Assembly: GCA_012862575.1 (NCBI GenBank)
Contig: BLSF01000051.1
Span: 248,001-312,000 of the forward strand
Origin: Parietichytrium sp. I65-24A
Lineage: Eukaryota; Sar; Bigyra; Thraustochytrida; Thraustochytriidae
Direction of reading: 5' to 3'
Length of the DNA: 64,000 nt
The translations under genes and the position numbers were made by a program. Shown here piece by piece: positions 30,089 through 40,651 of this stretch. Position 1 is the stretch's first letter. Each line of letters begins with the position of its first letter. The notes under the pieces were generated by a model. The model did not search any database and was not told the DNA's origin. It was given only the letters and a program-made list of their open reading frames with translations.

Positions 30089-30290
30089 GTTTCTTGTTTG
30101 TCTGTTGCTCCCCAAGGCCTCCGCACGGCTCGACAACCCTGACACAGTTAAGAATTCCGGCTTCAGTCAAGTGGACCCACTCAATTCTGCATTCGGACTT
30201 GCGCGCGCTCGCTGATGCAATTCGTCCAGCCCAATCCTCCCAACATGAACCCATCCAGCTCCAATACTCAGACTTTGGAATTCCCAATTT

Positions 30291-30830
30291 TCATAATTCA
30301 TGAGAGGCTCTGTTGCGTAGATGCCGGTAATAGTACACTACCTGGTAGCAATTTGTTCCAATTGTTCTCCCGGCGCGGAGTATTTTTACACAGTCTCCGT
30401 ACCGCCGACTAATACCGCCAAGATCGCGCGAATGTCCCAGATCATCGCAAGGAGAAGGGTGGAGTACTGTACCTTCGTAGTAGTCGAGCAAGATCCAAAA
30501 GAGACGATAATTTTTGCAATCAAGAGTGCAAAACTTTCGATCGAGAAGCACAAACAGGCTGTGCTTGGCCGGCCCAGAATTTCAAACTTACATAGCACGC
30601 GCGTCGTCTCATTCTCTTCGCCTCGTAAAAGACCACGACACGTAGATAATCAATAAACGTATGCGGGGCAGGAACCGGGAAAAATTGTGCGATAAGCTTA
30701 CCCTGGATGTTTGTACAGTTCAGATCGTTCGCTTAGACGTGCACAAACTCCTCTTTACCTTTTTCAACATGACGGAGTGAGGCGACGTGCACTCTTTGTG
30801 CTCTGCCTTTGACCACATGTTAAAGACGTC
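30291..30830 (-). CDS. Possible small spliced gene, 5' end unresolved
   Basis: Three open segments can be joined in frame through GT-AG borders: 30759-30830 (24 codons, after an AAATCAG acceptor, donor GTAAAG), 30592-30702 (37 codons, after CATCCAG, donor GTAAGT) and 30291-30533 (80 codons and a stop, after CGAAAG). The introns would be 56 and 58 bases. The product would be Tyr/Arg-rich and matches no family I know. A first exon with an ATG was not identified, and the last acceptor is AAG rather than CAG. A plus-strand frame (30321-30656) overlaps. Treat as a prediction. Confidence 0.3.
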
Positions 30831-33552
30831 CTGATTTACAATTGTGCAATCGAAATTGTGGAATGAATTTTCCAAACAGTCGGTAAGCACGGAAACGTTT
30901 ACGATTATCTGAGCAGAGTTGGAGTGAAACCGAGTTCTAATTTGCAGTTCAGAATAATTCGCTCAAAATTCAGGTCCTCGGCTGCCGAACCGACTACCGA
31001 CGCGGAGTCCATCGCAACCGCATCTAATGGTGTGGACGATCGTCCAATCGTTTTTGCCTGTTTTCATCCTTTCTTACTGCTAATATGACCAAGACTCGCA
31101 TTCGATCCTTCAGTCATTCTTCTTGGAGCGTTTTCCAGTCACAGCATTCAGGACAATAGCTGCAGCTAATTCCTGAAGACTTTTCGGCCGGTGGGAATCA
31201 GATCTCCGTTATAATATTTCATCAAAGTTCAGCTTCGCCACGCCGTCTGAGGCTCGCGAAACTAGCGCAAGAGCAGCCCACTTTTGCACTTATCCACCCT
31301 CTCTATCGCTTCCGATGTGGCGGGACTGTGATTCTCCAGTGCCATTGTGATCAGAATTCAGAATTCAGATTGACTGATTGGTTGTATCGATCATTTACGT
31401 CAGTTCCCTTCTCATCATGATCGTTCTATGGCCGCAGCAGATTCAGCAGATGCAGACAGAAATCCAAATTCTGGGAATTCGCAGTCGACAAAATTCGATT
31501 GATCGTTTCACACGTCAATGGACAGTCAACTCTCAGTTGCAATTGTTGACTGGTCTCCTTTTCAAATACTTAATTCAGGATCAAACTGTTCTCGTGAAAG
31601 TGAAGAAAATGTGTCTTCAAGCTTCTACCAAAGGGAAGAACCAAAACAGTTAAAAATTTTGATTGACCTCTGACCACACTAAGACTAAGCGTAACCATGC
31701 ATTACTAATATTGAATGACCAGGACATAGCCATGCCTTACCTGCGAGAAGAAAAGAATCCGCGCCGCTCTAGGTGTGCGCTAGCATTGTACGATACTGGA
31801 GAGACCTATTGTAACATACCATAAAGTCGTATTAGGTATTAAGCCTCCACAGCTTTCAGCGTTAGGGATTGTGGTAGGCTATGGTTCAGCGCGGGGCTCT
31901 ATAGGGTAAAGTACTACGATCCAATAGCTTTCTGGACCAGGCTAGGGGAGAGGGTTGAAGAGGATTAGCGGATACGAGCAAGTGCTATTCAAACCCTTAG
32001 GATGTCAGCTTTTCGCGATCTTGACGGGTCCCTTCCTCTTCCCAAGTGGCTTATATTTGTATAATCAAATACTGTAAGAATCGAAAAGTTCGAGTGGAGA
32101 ACGCCAGATGCTTCGAAACTCGTTTTGAGCTAAGGCTCATATAGCGCCACCTACCAATACGCTTAATCAAAATGCGAGGACTCGGCTAGCCAGTCCTCAC
32201 GCTGCGAATCGTACTCCTACTACTACCTAAATCGCTAGCAGCGAGATAGCGTGAAACATTCCGGAGAAACCTCTATCCCAGCGCACTTGTGCAGGTATTA
32301 TAGTTTACCTTAAGATACACGGTCTGAGCACGTGGCCGAGTTCTCACCAGTCACGGCGCGGCTTTGCTAACTTCAGTTAGGCGTAATGGGTAGCCGAGGG
32401 CTTCTGGCGTGACAAAAGTTGTCCAAAGTGCATTGGGTGACCAATCTTTCCTTCTTTTCCATCTTTTCCATCTTCCTTTTTCTTTTCACTCTTCGCAATC
32501 TCTCACTCGATTTTATTTCGAGAAACCAACACTCACAGTCGATCCTTCTTTTCTCTCTCTCTCTTTCTCTTTTGAAGTCATTTTTGTAAACTAACAAAAT
32601 TTCATTCATTCAACACAGTCAACATTCTCAAACGCGTCGTTTTCGGTAGTACGGCCAGCCACTCTAATCCCTAGGCCTCTCCACCACTACACCAGCGCCA
32701 GTGCGGCCAGTAGCAGTAGGACTTACTGTACGGTACCGCGTATGGCTCGTTCACACACTGTGGACTCTTGTCCGATTCTACCGTGTCCAGTAGAGAAGCC
32801 ATTTTGCTGCCGCGTTTGATTTCAATGATTTCTCAGTTCTGAGATGAACTTTTGTTCTTGTTGAAACTGAACTGGCTGTGAAAATGGTTTTGCTTTCTTA
32901 CCATTTGATTCTTCTTTTGATTTCTGTGAAAGGCGCCGAGTTGTGAATCATTCAGCATCTACAATTTACCCTGTTGAATTGACAGCGAGTGAAGGAATTG
33001 AAGATTCGCATGAGCATAACTACACTCCCAACTTCCAACTTGCCGTCGCGGCACAGTGTAGAACGTCAAAAAGTAACACCACCATCCCAATAAAGCCTTT
33101 GCATGACTGATTTTATTTAGCAGTGAATGTATTGACTGCCAATACTCTTCACTCGCTCGCTGACTCACTCACTCACCCAATCTCTCTCTCACTCACAGTC
33201 AATCTCACTCACTCTCTCTGTCGTGTGCTCACTGACTGTGAGGAAAGCGAGGTACAGTACTGAGTACAGGTGTGTTTACATGGACAAGTTGAGCTGCATG
33301 CAAGACAGATCAGAGAGATCAGAGCAACAAATCAAGAAACCATTTGCCATTTTTGGAAGGCAAAGAGCTCTGAGTGAGTTTCTGATAGATTCTTTCGAGT
33401 TCACTCACAGTCAGGTAATTGCTGCGAGTCGCCAGCCAGTACGCAGCAGACCCCAAACGAAGAGGCGAGGAGGAGAGACAGCTTAGGTTGTTGCAGACTT
33501 GATTTCGTGTGATTCATTTCGATTGATTGATTGATTGATTGATTGATTTGCG
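30831..33552. other. Spacer with TAG-rich island and simple repeats
   Basis: No secure gene in 2.7 kb. The AGAATTCAGA motif recurs at 31353-31370. An island dense in TAG/CTA runs from about 31680 to 32400 with a perfect hairpin at 32176-32198 (GAGGACT, 9-base centre, AGTCCTC). A pyrimidine-rich stretch follows at 32440-32580. A CTCACT-rich tract with ACTCACAGTC and ACTGACTGTGAGG lies at 33170-33243, another ACTCACAGTCAGG at 33403, and a GATT run at 33520-33548 just before the next start codon. Confidence 0.5.
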
Positions 33553-34314
33553 ATGAAGTTCGTTCGCGAGCTTTCCATCTTGGCCGCCGTGGCGGGCGTG
33601 GCATTCGCGCAGAGAGACCTTCGCGGAGCCGACGATTCCGCGGTCTCGTCGGAGGGATTCGCGGCTCCGGCGTTGGGAATTGTGGAGGACGCGAGGGAGC
33701 TGAGGAGAAAGTGCACTGCCGCATCGCCATGCCGCAAAGGCAAAAGTGGGTGCGGCGGGGATGACGATGCGTGCAAGAACAGTTTGGTTTGCCTCGCGAA
33801 TAACAAATGCGGCAAGGCAAAGCATAAGAAGGCATGCACGAAGCAGAAGACCTGCGCCGCGGGCTCGGTGAAGAGGTGCGACAACGACGATGAATGTGAA
33901 AGTGGGGCCAGCTGCGTAAAAGGCGAGTATAGTTTCAAGACATGCAAGAGTTTGTGCACTGCGCCGCAGGTCTTTGCATCCGAGGGCATGTCCATCAATC
34001 TGCAGATTTGCGACGAAGACCCTCTGGGCGGAATCTACGTGGATGAAGGCTGTGGATGCCCTTATCCGATGTTTTACAACTTCAACACCATGGAGTGCGA
34101 GTCGTCGTGCGCGTCTGGGGAAATTACTTGCCGTGGCGATCTCGTCCCCGTGGACGACATTTCGTGCACCGGGCCTACTTGCGGCGACGACGACGACTCG
34201 GTTGGAGTACAGATGATTGTTCCCGGCTGTGGATGCGCGGACCCAAACTACATGGTGGAGGTCCAGGACGACTACACCATCAAGTGCGTCGCTCGCCCAG
34301 ACACCTACAGGTAA
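33553..34314 (+). CDS. Secreted cysteine-rich protein
   Basis: A 253-aa protein with a clear signal peptide (MKFVRELSILAAVAGVAFAQ). After a short Arg/Glu-rich stretch there is a Cys-rich segment (CTAASPCRKGKSGCGG onward) with about ten Cys in 60 residues. Two related halves follow, each containing a GCGC core (DEGCGCPYPMFYNF and VPGCGCADPNYMVEV) and further Cys. The protein is acidic overall and has no membrane anchor. No family is recognised. The even Cys spacing suggests a disulphide-linked extracellular protein. A GATT microsatellite sits directly before the ATG. The final codons (CCTACAGGTAAAA) could also serve as a splice donor, but the in-frame TAA ends the protein naturally. Confidence 0.7.
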   Translation: MKFVRELSILAAVAGVAFAQRDLRGADDSAVSSEGFAAPALGIVEDARELRRKCTAASPCRKGKSGCGGDDDACKNSLVCLANNKCGKAKHKKACTKQKTCAAGSVKRCDNDDECESGASCVKGEYSFKTCKSLCTAPQVFASEGMSINLQICDEDPLGGIYVDEGCGCPYPMFYNFNTMECESSCASGEITCRGDLVPVDDISCTGPTCGDDDDSVGVQMIVPGCGCADPNYMVEVQDDYTIKCVARPDTYR

Positions 34315-34702
34315 AATGCTTGCGACCTGTGGCTATTCCTTCCTTCCTTCCTTCCCTCTAATTTACCACCGAAAAGATACAACCCCTTGGCACTGAGAGA
34401 GCTTGAACAGTTAAAACCCGGCTTTTGTAAACTTCGTATGCAACTTTTTTCATTCATTTCTTTTCGATTTTCAAATTAAATCTCCACCATTGGCAAACAT
34501 CTTCAGTTTGCACAGGGCGAATAGACAGGCGCCGGCACAAATGTTGCACTCCACAATGCAGAGACAAAAAGCGTCGATGTCTCCAACTGTAAAAATTAGA
34601 ACAGACTTACCCCGAAATAGGCTGCTGCTCGTGATCTCTCATTCACTTTGTGCCAACCGGGACATCCCACTCATTGAAGCCAAGTCGCCAGACTTTCGGC
34701 AT
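34315..34702. other. Convergent 3' spacer
   Basis: 388 bases between the Cys-rich gene and the prolyl hydroxylase gene. A CTTC run at 34337-34352; otherwise nothing recognised. Confidence 0.5.
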
Positions 34703-35888
34703 CTAGCCGGTGCACCCGACGTGCCAGGGATCGCGATCTGAGAATAAACAAAACCCGTCTCAAGACATGGTCAATACACGTTTCTCTCGAGGCGAGGCGA
34801 CCGTGACAGCTAGCTACGAAAACAAAACTTACAATCGTACTGATAAATCCAAAAGTTGGCCGCAATTTTTTGTCCTTGGATCACCGGGTGAGCCTCGTGC
34901 ACGGTTCGATTGTCCATGCTATCCGGGCTGTGGTTATGTACATTTGCCCAGAGAACGGCGCGGCCCTTCTTTGGTGTCACCTTAAGCTTCAACCTCGGAA
35001 ATCCCGTCTCGCCGCCCTCTTCAACGTCCGAGAGGTAGAAGAACATTGTCAGGATGCGATGCCCCATAGGCATGTTGAGGTAGGCGGTGCTCTGCCCGGT
35101 GAGAGCGAGAAACGTAGGTTAGAAGATGCCTTTTCTCCTGAACGGCGGAATACAGTTAATGCGAAACTTACCGTGTCGTGATGAGCTTTGTAATATTGTC
35201 CAACTCCATACTTGACAAACTGGATAAACTCAAAATTTTCCTCCGGTATGCCCAAGAGATTCGCCACTCTACTTCTCAGCCCCACAATTTCAGCTTGCTC
35301 GTCGCACTCCTCGATGCAGAACGCAGTTTCGCTCTGCCTGTGTTTTGTAATCCGACTTTTCCCGAGGTCATTTTGGTTGCGCATTTGCAGCTCCTGGCTC
35401 GGCTCGAAGTTGACAAGCTCGGACCCCACCAGCTGATCACACTCCTCCGCAGAGAAAAAATCTTCAATGAGCACCACCCACGGATCCTTCGACAGGACAT
35501 CGACGGGCTGGCCGCGCTGTTCGCCAAATGCCAGCACCTTTTCGAAGACCTTCTCCAAATCACCAGCCGCCCCCAGCGCCGGCCGGGCCTCCGGTTTTCG
35601 CGCGCATATGTCCACGCCGCACGTCCCGCACGACCTGGCGCACTGGCGAAGCATGAACCTCGGATTCGCGTCGCACTCGCCACTTTCCGCCCATGGTTCG
35701 CACATTTCATGATGGTCCAAGCACTCCTCCTTCTCAATGTCCGTCCGGCCAGCTTCTTCTGTCATTTCGAGCAGCACGTCCTTGCGGTCGAGGTCAGCGT
35801 CGCAGTCCGCATCCTCGCCGAGGACCAGCACCGCCGCGAGAGCCGCGCACGAGAGGAGCAACTGGGCCAGCCTCAGCTTTCTCGCCAT
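34703..35888 (-). CDS. Prolyl 4-hydroxylase with N-terminal ShKT domain, three exons
   Basis: Exons, in reading order: 35172-35888, 34833-35091 and 34703-34737, giving 336 aa. A signal peptide occupies residues 1-24. A six-Cys ShKT domain lies at about 55-90 (ECLDHHEMC to CARSCGTC). The 2-oxoglutarate/Fe(II) dioxygenase domain follows: the HxD motif is His236-His237-Asp238 at the end of exon 1; exon 2 holds FFYLSDVEEGGETGFP, a TPKKGRAVLW strand, the distal His304 (HEAHPV) and the 2-oxoglutarate Lys314. The introns are 80 and 95 bases with GTAAGT donors and CAG acceptors. If the second intron is retained, exon 2 reads on for a few codons to a different stop. The usual role is hydroxylation of prolines in secreted proteins in the ER. 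Confidence 0.85.
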
Positions 35889-37567
35889 ATCTTCAAAGCC
35901 TCGAAAGTGTACGCGGACGCTCGCGCAAGAGCACCGCGCACACTATGGTAAAGTATAAGTTAGCAATTGAGTTCGTGTACACATACGTACGTACGTACAC
36001 GTATGTGCGTTCGTGTGTACTCAGTACACGTCCGAGTCTTCGCTTTGGAGTTTCTCAATCAAAAAATATCCATTCTTCATTTCTTGTGTGTAGTACTGGT
36101 ACGGTGGTAGCGGTGATTGTGTTGTAGTTTGGGGGGGAATGGTGCTCAAAGTTGCGTACTGAGCACTGTGCCCGGACATCAAAGCAAAGGTGCAGCGGGA
36201 AGCCTGACAGTGAATTCAGAATTCTGCTCATCAGTCAATACCTTGCGCTAGAGCAAGTCTGAACACAGAGGCAAAAGGCACGTCTCATTCTATGGAGAGA
36301 AATGAGCTGCCAAAACGCAGTTCTATCCGATCATCATGCATAAAATCGTGCAACCGGTCAAGCCATTAGAGCTGTCGCGAATCCAGTTCGCCAAGGTGAT
36401 CTGTAAATGCGCGATTCTTCAGAAGACTGTTAATTAAACTTGAAGCCGGGCGCACTTTTACATGCAAAAATATTCAACTGTAATTGTGAGTTAAAGGCAA
36501 GAATACGAATCGAGTGAAGCATCAACGCGCGCTCCGCCTGGATTCGGCTCGCAACCAAACAGCTCCCAAGATGAGACTCGGCATCAGTGCAGGGTGCGTG
36601 GCGTTCGCAGCCCCAATGTAGGTCGGGAGTGGCCTCCAGGGATTGGCGGTTTACGGCTAGTGAACTAGTTCAAAAAAGCTGGACAAAACACCGCTCTCTT
36701 TCTAGCTAGCTAGATGGATCGATTCGCGCAATGATAGGCCCTTCGTCTCGAATGTCGTCAATGCAGAGCGCGATATGGACGCAAGCAAGCGCATCTTCAT
36801 ATCCATTTACAGCTATTTTGATAACTTCTGAACTGCTGTTGCGCCGAGCTTACAAAGACCACAGCCAAAGAGGCAATCAAAAACCTTCTGTATTCCGGCG
36901 CGGAGGTCCTTAGTTGCAGTAGCATTCCTTACGCCTGCTTAATAGAAATACTTTAAGTGCAGATAGGACCTGGTGAGGTAAACACTTTGAAGGACTCAGG
37001 TTTAGGTTTGTGCAACGTAACGGAATGCACAAAGCTATTATTATTCCAAAGTCAATCGATCAATCCATCAATTGATTGAGAGAAATCAATCGAAAAATGT
37101 GTACACATGGAGTCGTCGAAATGGAAAGTACAAGTGCATTCCGAGCGAAAGCGCGAACGGTCGATGCTTGTAGATTCCGTACGCCGAGAAGCTGCCCGCG
37201 ACTAGGAGTGTCATGTGAAGTGCCTCAGGTTTCGTTTGAAGGAGTGTGCATCTTGTGCACTTTGTAATGCAACTCCGCGGAGTTGGAGTGGGACCTGCAG
37301 CGCTAGTTGAGGTTGCTTTGATGCCAGCTTGTGTTGCCAGCTTTCCTTGCGGTGAGGTAGATGTATAGGATCTAAATACACTCCTTCACTCTGGCCAGGC
37401 GAGCGTAGCGCAATTGCACGAAGGCGGCTGCAGGGTTGCAAAGGAATGATTGCAGGGTTGCAAAGGAATGATTGGGATTTGATGCTCGAAAGCACTTCGC
37501 GGGACATCTCACGGAACTGACTTGGAAACGGCAGGCTTCGGGTGGCCACGGCCGCTCAGCGTAGACA
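35889..37567. other. Spacer, 1.7 kb
   Basis: No gene supported. It contains an ACGT-type run at 35984-36008, GTACTCAGTAC at 36017-36027, a related GTACTGAGCACT at 36156, the AGAATTC motif at 36210-36226, a GATCAATC-type repeat near 37055-37080, and a perfect 22-base tandem duplication at 37430-37473. Confidence 0.5.
37430..37473 (+). repeat. Perfect 22-bp tandem duplication
   Basis: Two adjacent identical copies of a 22-base unit that begins GCAGGGTTGC and ends GGAATGATT, about 95 bases before the start of the next gene. No divergence between copies, so probably recent. Confidence 0.85.
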
Positions 37568-38224
37568 ATGCAGAGCCTCGGCTGTGGCGCTGCGGTCGCA
37601 GCAAGCCCGCTTTCTGATTCAAGAAAGGTGGGCTTGATGAGAATGCCCTCTCTCACCGGAGGTCGCGTGATAAAGGCCAGAAAGAGCGCAAGGGCGGGCT
37701 CTGCGCGAGGTGGTAGCGTGCTGGTAGCAAAAGGAGACGGTGCGCCGATGCAGAGATTTGTGGAGTCGCTGCCTGTTGACAAAGACAAAGAGGGTACTCC
37801 ACATATCACACAGCCTCGGTCGAAAGTAGCGCCGAGGAAGCGGCCTCGCCAAACGACAGAAGCTCTAGAAGCAAGTGCAGACTTTGTTTCAGAGAGGCAG
37901 CAGCACCAGGCTGAGATTGCCAAGGCGATGGCAGAGACCAACCCTCTGCCGCAGTATCACGAGTGGCAGACCTTTTCTCCATTCTCCAAGCACTATAACC
38001 CAAGGCCAGTGCGCCCAGCCCTGGATGCAGCATATGGCAACTATCGCGCACCACTCAACCACCACTTCAAGCGGCCGCCACGCGAATCATTGAGGCGCGA
38101 CCTTTTTAATTCCTATGACAGATACTTGAGCAATCCGAGCCAGCACGTCATAAAGCTCCCGACGGAGTTAGCAAAACGAATTCCAAGAGAGCAACTACAA
38201 ATTAGGTTTGCACCAATCTCATAG
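37568..38224 (+). CDS. Hypothetical basic protein, 218 aa
   Basis: A single frame from ATG (MQSLGCGAAV) to TAG. The N-terminal half is Arg/Lys/Ser-rich and probably disordered. The C-terminal half is better ordered in appearance, with HEWQTFSPFSKHYNPRP, RAPLNHHFKRPPRESLRRD and a final IPREQLQIRF. No signal peptide or membrane segment. The density of aromatic and basic residues recalls cytoskeletal or ciliary microtubule-inner proteins, but that is only an impression. It converges with DPY-30, 270 bases away. Confidence 0.6.
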   Translation: MQSLGCGAAVAASPLSDSRKVGLMRMPSLTGGRVIKARKSARAGSARGGSVLVAKGDGAPMQRFVESLPVDKDKEGTPHITQPRSKVAPRKRPRQTTEALEASADFVSERQQHQAEIAKAMAETNPLPQYHEWQTFSPFSKHYNPRPVRPALDAAYGNYRAPLNHHFKRPPRESLRRDLFNSYDRYLSNPSQHVIKLPTELAKRIPREQLQIRFAPIS

Positions 38225-38494
38225 CTTGGCTGGATGGATTTTTCGAGGCGCTGCATCCAAAGTATCCAAAGAACGGTCTGAGAATATCCAGGTGGTCAGC
38301 TATTTGGCCAGACGGTGCAAATGAGCTTGGAAATACGCTCATGCCACCTCGTACTGTGCGAGCACACCGAGGATAATTTACCGCGAGAGGGGAGAGAGTG
38401 ACGAAATTTCACGTAAGGACTCGTGCGAGATGCGGGAAAAAGAAAATCGGTAAATGGATAACGAATGTAATACTGTTGATGCGAGAATTCCAAT

Positions 38495-39224
38495 TTATTT
38501 GTTGTTGCTGGAGTTTGGGTTATTGCGCAGAAGCCAATGCGCGAGCCACTCCACTGGGTCAGAATCTGGGCGTTCCTTGACAAGCTGTGAGAGACCACTG
38601 AGAAGCACAGGCACTACGGTCTGGTCCAAATATGGGCGGATATTCATCGTATTCTTGTTTCCCTTGCTGCTGTCCCCCTTGGAAGCAGCCTCCTCCGCCT
38701 TCTTCGACTCATCCTTCGAGGTGCTCTTCACCCCAAGAGCCTCTGCAACTGCCGAATTATCGTTGGACTCCTGCTCCGAGCCCAATCCCAACCGCGAGAC
38801 AATCAATCCCAACACAATCCAGTCAGCACAAAATCCACCAAACATCCATCATCTCTGCAAAATTGAAAATGAAAAATCCATTCCCAGGAGGACCAAGAGG
38901 ACCAAGACCCAAGACGAAAGCAAGCCGCCATCTCCCAACTCCCAACTCCACCGCCAAGACGCATTATTTTCATCCATTTCGCACTCTTTAACCTAAGGCA
39001 CCCGGTCCCATTCACATATTCATACTGCTCCCTTGCATACATTCACATTCCACATTCCACATTCCACATTCCACATTCCACATTCCACATTTCACATTCC
39101 ACATTCACATTCGCAAATAAAAATGTTAACTTGCAGACAGCAAGCACGCCAAACTCACCTCCATCTTCTCCACCTTGGGCTCCTCCTGCTCCGCGGGCTT
39201 CATGTCTGCGTTCTCGTCCGCCAT
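38495..39224 (-). CDS. DPY30: DPY-30 homologue, two exons
   Basis: Exons 39159-39224 and 38495-38770 give 113 aa. The join (GTGAGT donor, GGAGCAG acceptor) keeps frame. Residues 1-60 are acidic then Lys/Ser-rich and disordered. The C-terminal part is the DPY-30 helix pair: [19 protein letters not shown], then [22 protein letters not shown], which is close to the family consensus. DPY-30 dimers dock on Ash2 in Set1/COMPASS H3K4 methyltransferase complexes. The same helix pair occurs in flagellar radial-spoke and adenylate-kinase proteins, but the small size fits the nuclear subunit. The 388-base intron carries a 7-base tandem repeat. It is divergent from Sec13. Confidence 0.9.
39042..39112 (+). 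repeat. 7-bp minisatellite inside the DPY-30 intron
   Basis: About nine units of CATTCCA in tandem with few changes, wholly within the intron (38771-39158). Confidence 0.85.
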
Positions 39225-40651
39225 CTCTGCGCGTTTCGCGTACCTGCCGACCGCTGTCCCGAGTGTCCGCGCTGTTGTAGATAACGAGTAGAAACTTCTA
39301 CTGACGTGCGCCAATGTGTACTCGAGTACTCGCTCGGAGCTGTGGAGACGACTGTGAGGGGGAGAGTGGGACCGCGTAGCTGTGGTTATGGATTGGGTAG
39401 GGATGGAGTAAGAGTGTGGTAGGGATGGATTTGAATGTCGGTTTTTGGGATTGGGGATTTTTGCTGCTATTTTTTCTTGATTTTTTGGACGTTTTTTTAA
39501 CTATTTTTGTCCCTCATTTTTAATTAGTCCCAACAATAGTGTCTTGTCTAGTCTCCGTGGAACAATTCGAAAAAGCATCGCGAGACTAGTGATTGATAGG
39601 CTAATGTCTAGTAATCAATCTCTCAAGCGCGTTGTTGACTTTTAGGAATGAAGTACAAAGTTCGTTGTTTTTTCACTGGACAGCGCGCGTTAATTAAAGC
39701 TTGAAGTTATCACTCAATGTGAGTTGGATAATATTCATCTATTCTCGTTTCATTCGAGATTTCGAGATTTCGAAAAAACCAAACGAAGAAGTCGTGAAAG
39801 AAGTAGTTAGCTATGATCCAAAGCGGACCTGACGACTCGCAGAACACGGCCGTTGTGCTGCGACGCCTTGCACCATATCCTCACTCCTAACCTCCTCCCT
39901 AATCCCAACCCCCCACCGCCAGCGAGCTCTTCCCTCGTTCGCGCAGCCCCCCGCGAACAAATCTCGTTCCTTTATGATCGCTGCAACGAATCCGGCCACT
40001 CCTAGCCCTCTTCTACCCATATGACGTGGCTTCTCTCCCTCCCTCTCTCTCTGCAACTACAAGGAAGAAGGAAGGGGGAGGCGTCCGCGGTGGAACACGA
40101 TTCTGCGGTGTACAAGCCTATAGGTTGCTAGGACCGCCTCTAGCAGCGGAGCAGAAGCAAGCGACACAGTGGTACAGTGTGAGTTTTGTGAGATTTGTGA
40201 GTTTTGAGAGTGTGAGTGGAGTGTGAGGATCTTGAAATTTGCGGCTGGCAAGGAAGAGGAACGGTGGAAGAGAGTGAGACGTGTTTTGTTTTGTTTTGTT
40301 TTGTTTGTGTGGAGAGAGAGAGAGAGAGAGGAGTTGGAGTATTGGGCTCTCTTGGATGTGTTGGATGATGAGCGAACGTGTGTGGGTTTGTTGCTATTTG
40401 TTTGTTTGTGCGGTGGGAAATTGGTGGGAAATTGCGGGAAGAGTTGGAGAATGTTTGTAATCTGACTTGTGTTGATGTGAATTTTGGTCTTGCTCGGATG
40501 GTGATGGACTTTGGCGGAATGAAATGTGTTGTGGTGATCATTTGTAATCATACTCTGGTTGAGTAATTTGGCGTCTTGCAACGGATGTAAAGGTGCGCAG
40601 AGATTGAGAGCGTTAGAGCTGGAAAAAGAAAAAGGAGACTAGACTGTTAAG
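39225..40651. other. Divergent spacer between DPY-30 and Sec13
   Basis: 1.4 kb, no gene supported. AT-rich around 39400-39800. GTTTT repeats at 40283-40306 and a GA run at 40311-40331 lie in the probable Sec13 5' UTR. Short frames on the minus strand here are mirror images of these repeats. Confidence 0.5.

Noticed and set aside
29406-30287. 293-codon minus-strand frame across the CutC end and the small basic gene
   Set aside because: It is a shadow of two better-supported genes in other frames, and its residue composition is atypical (Gly/Gln/Arg/Ala-rich).
30321-30656. 111-codon plus-strand frame
   Set aside because: Overlaps the more protein-like minus-strand segments, has no recognised family and lies in spacer-type DNA. 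It was not called, but it would compete if plus-strand transcripts were found.
39042-39112. Regular short repeat considered as a CRISPR-like or telomeric array
   Set aside because: Seven-base units without spacers, and inside a spliced intron; a plain minisatellite.
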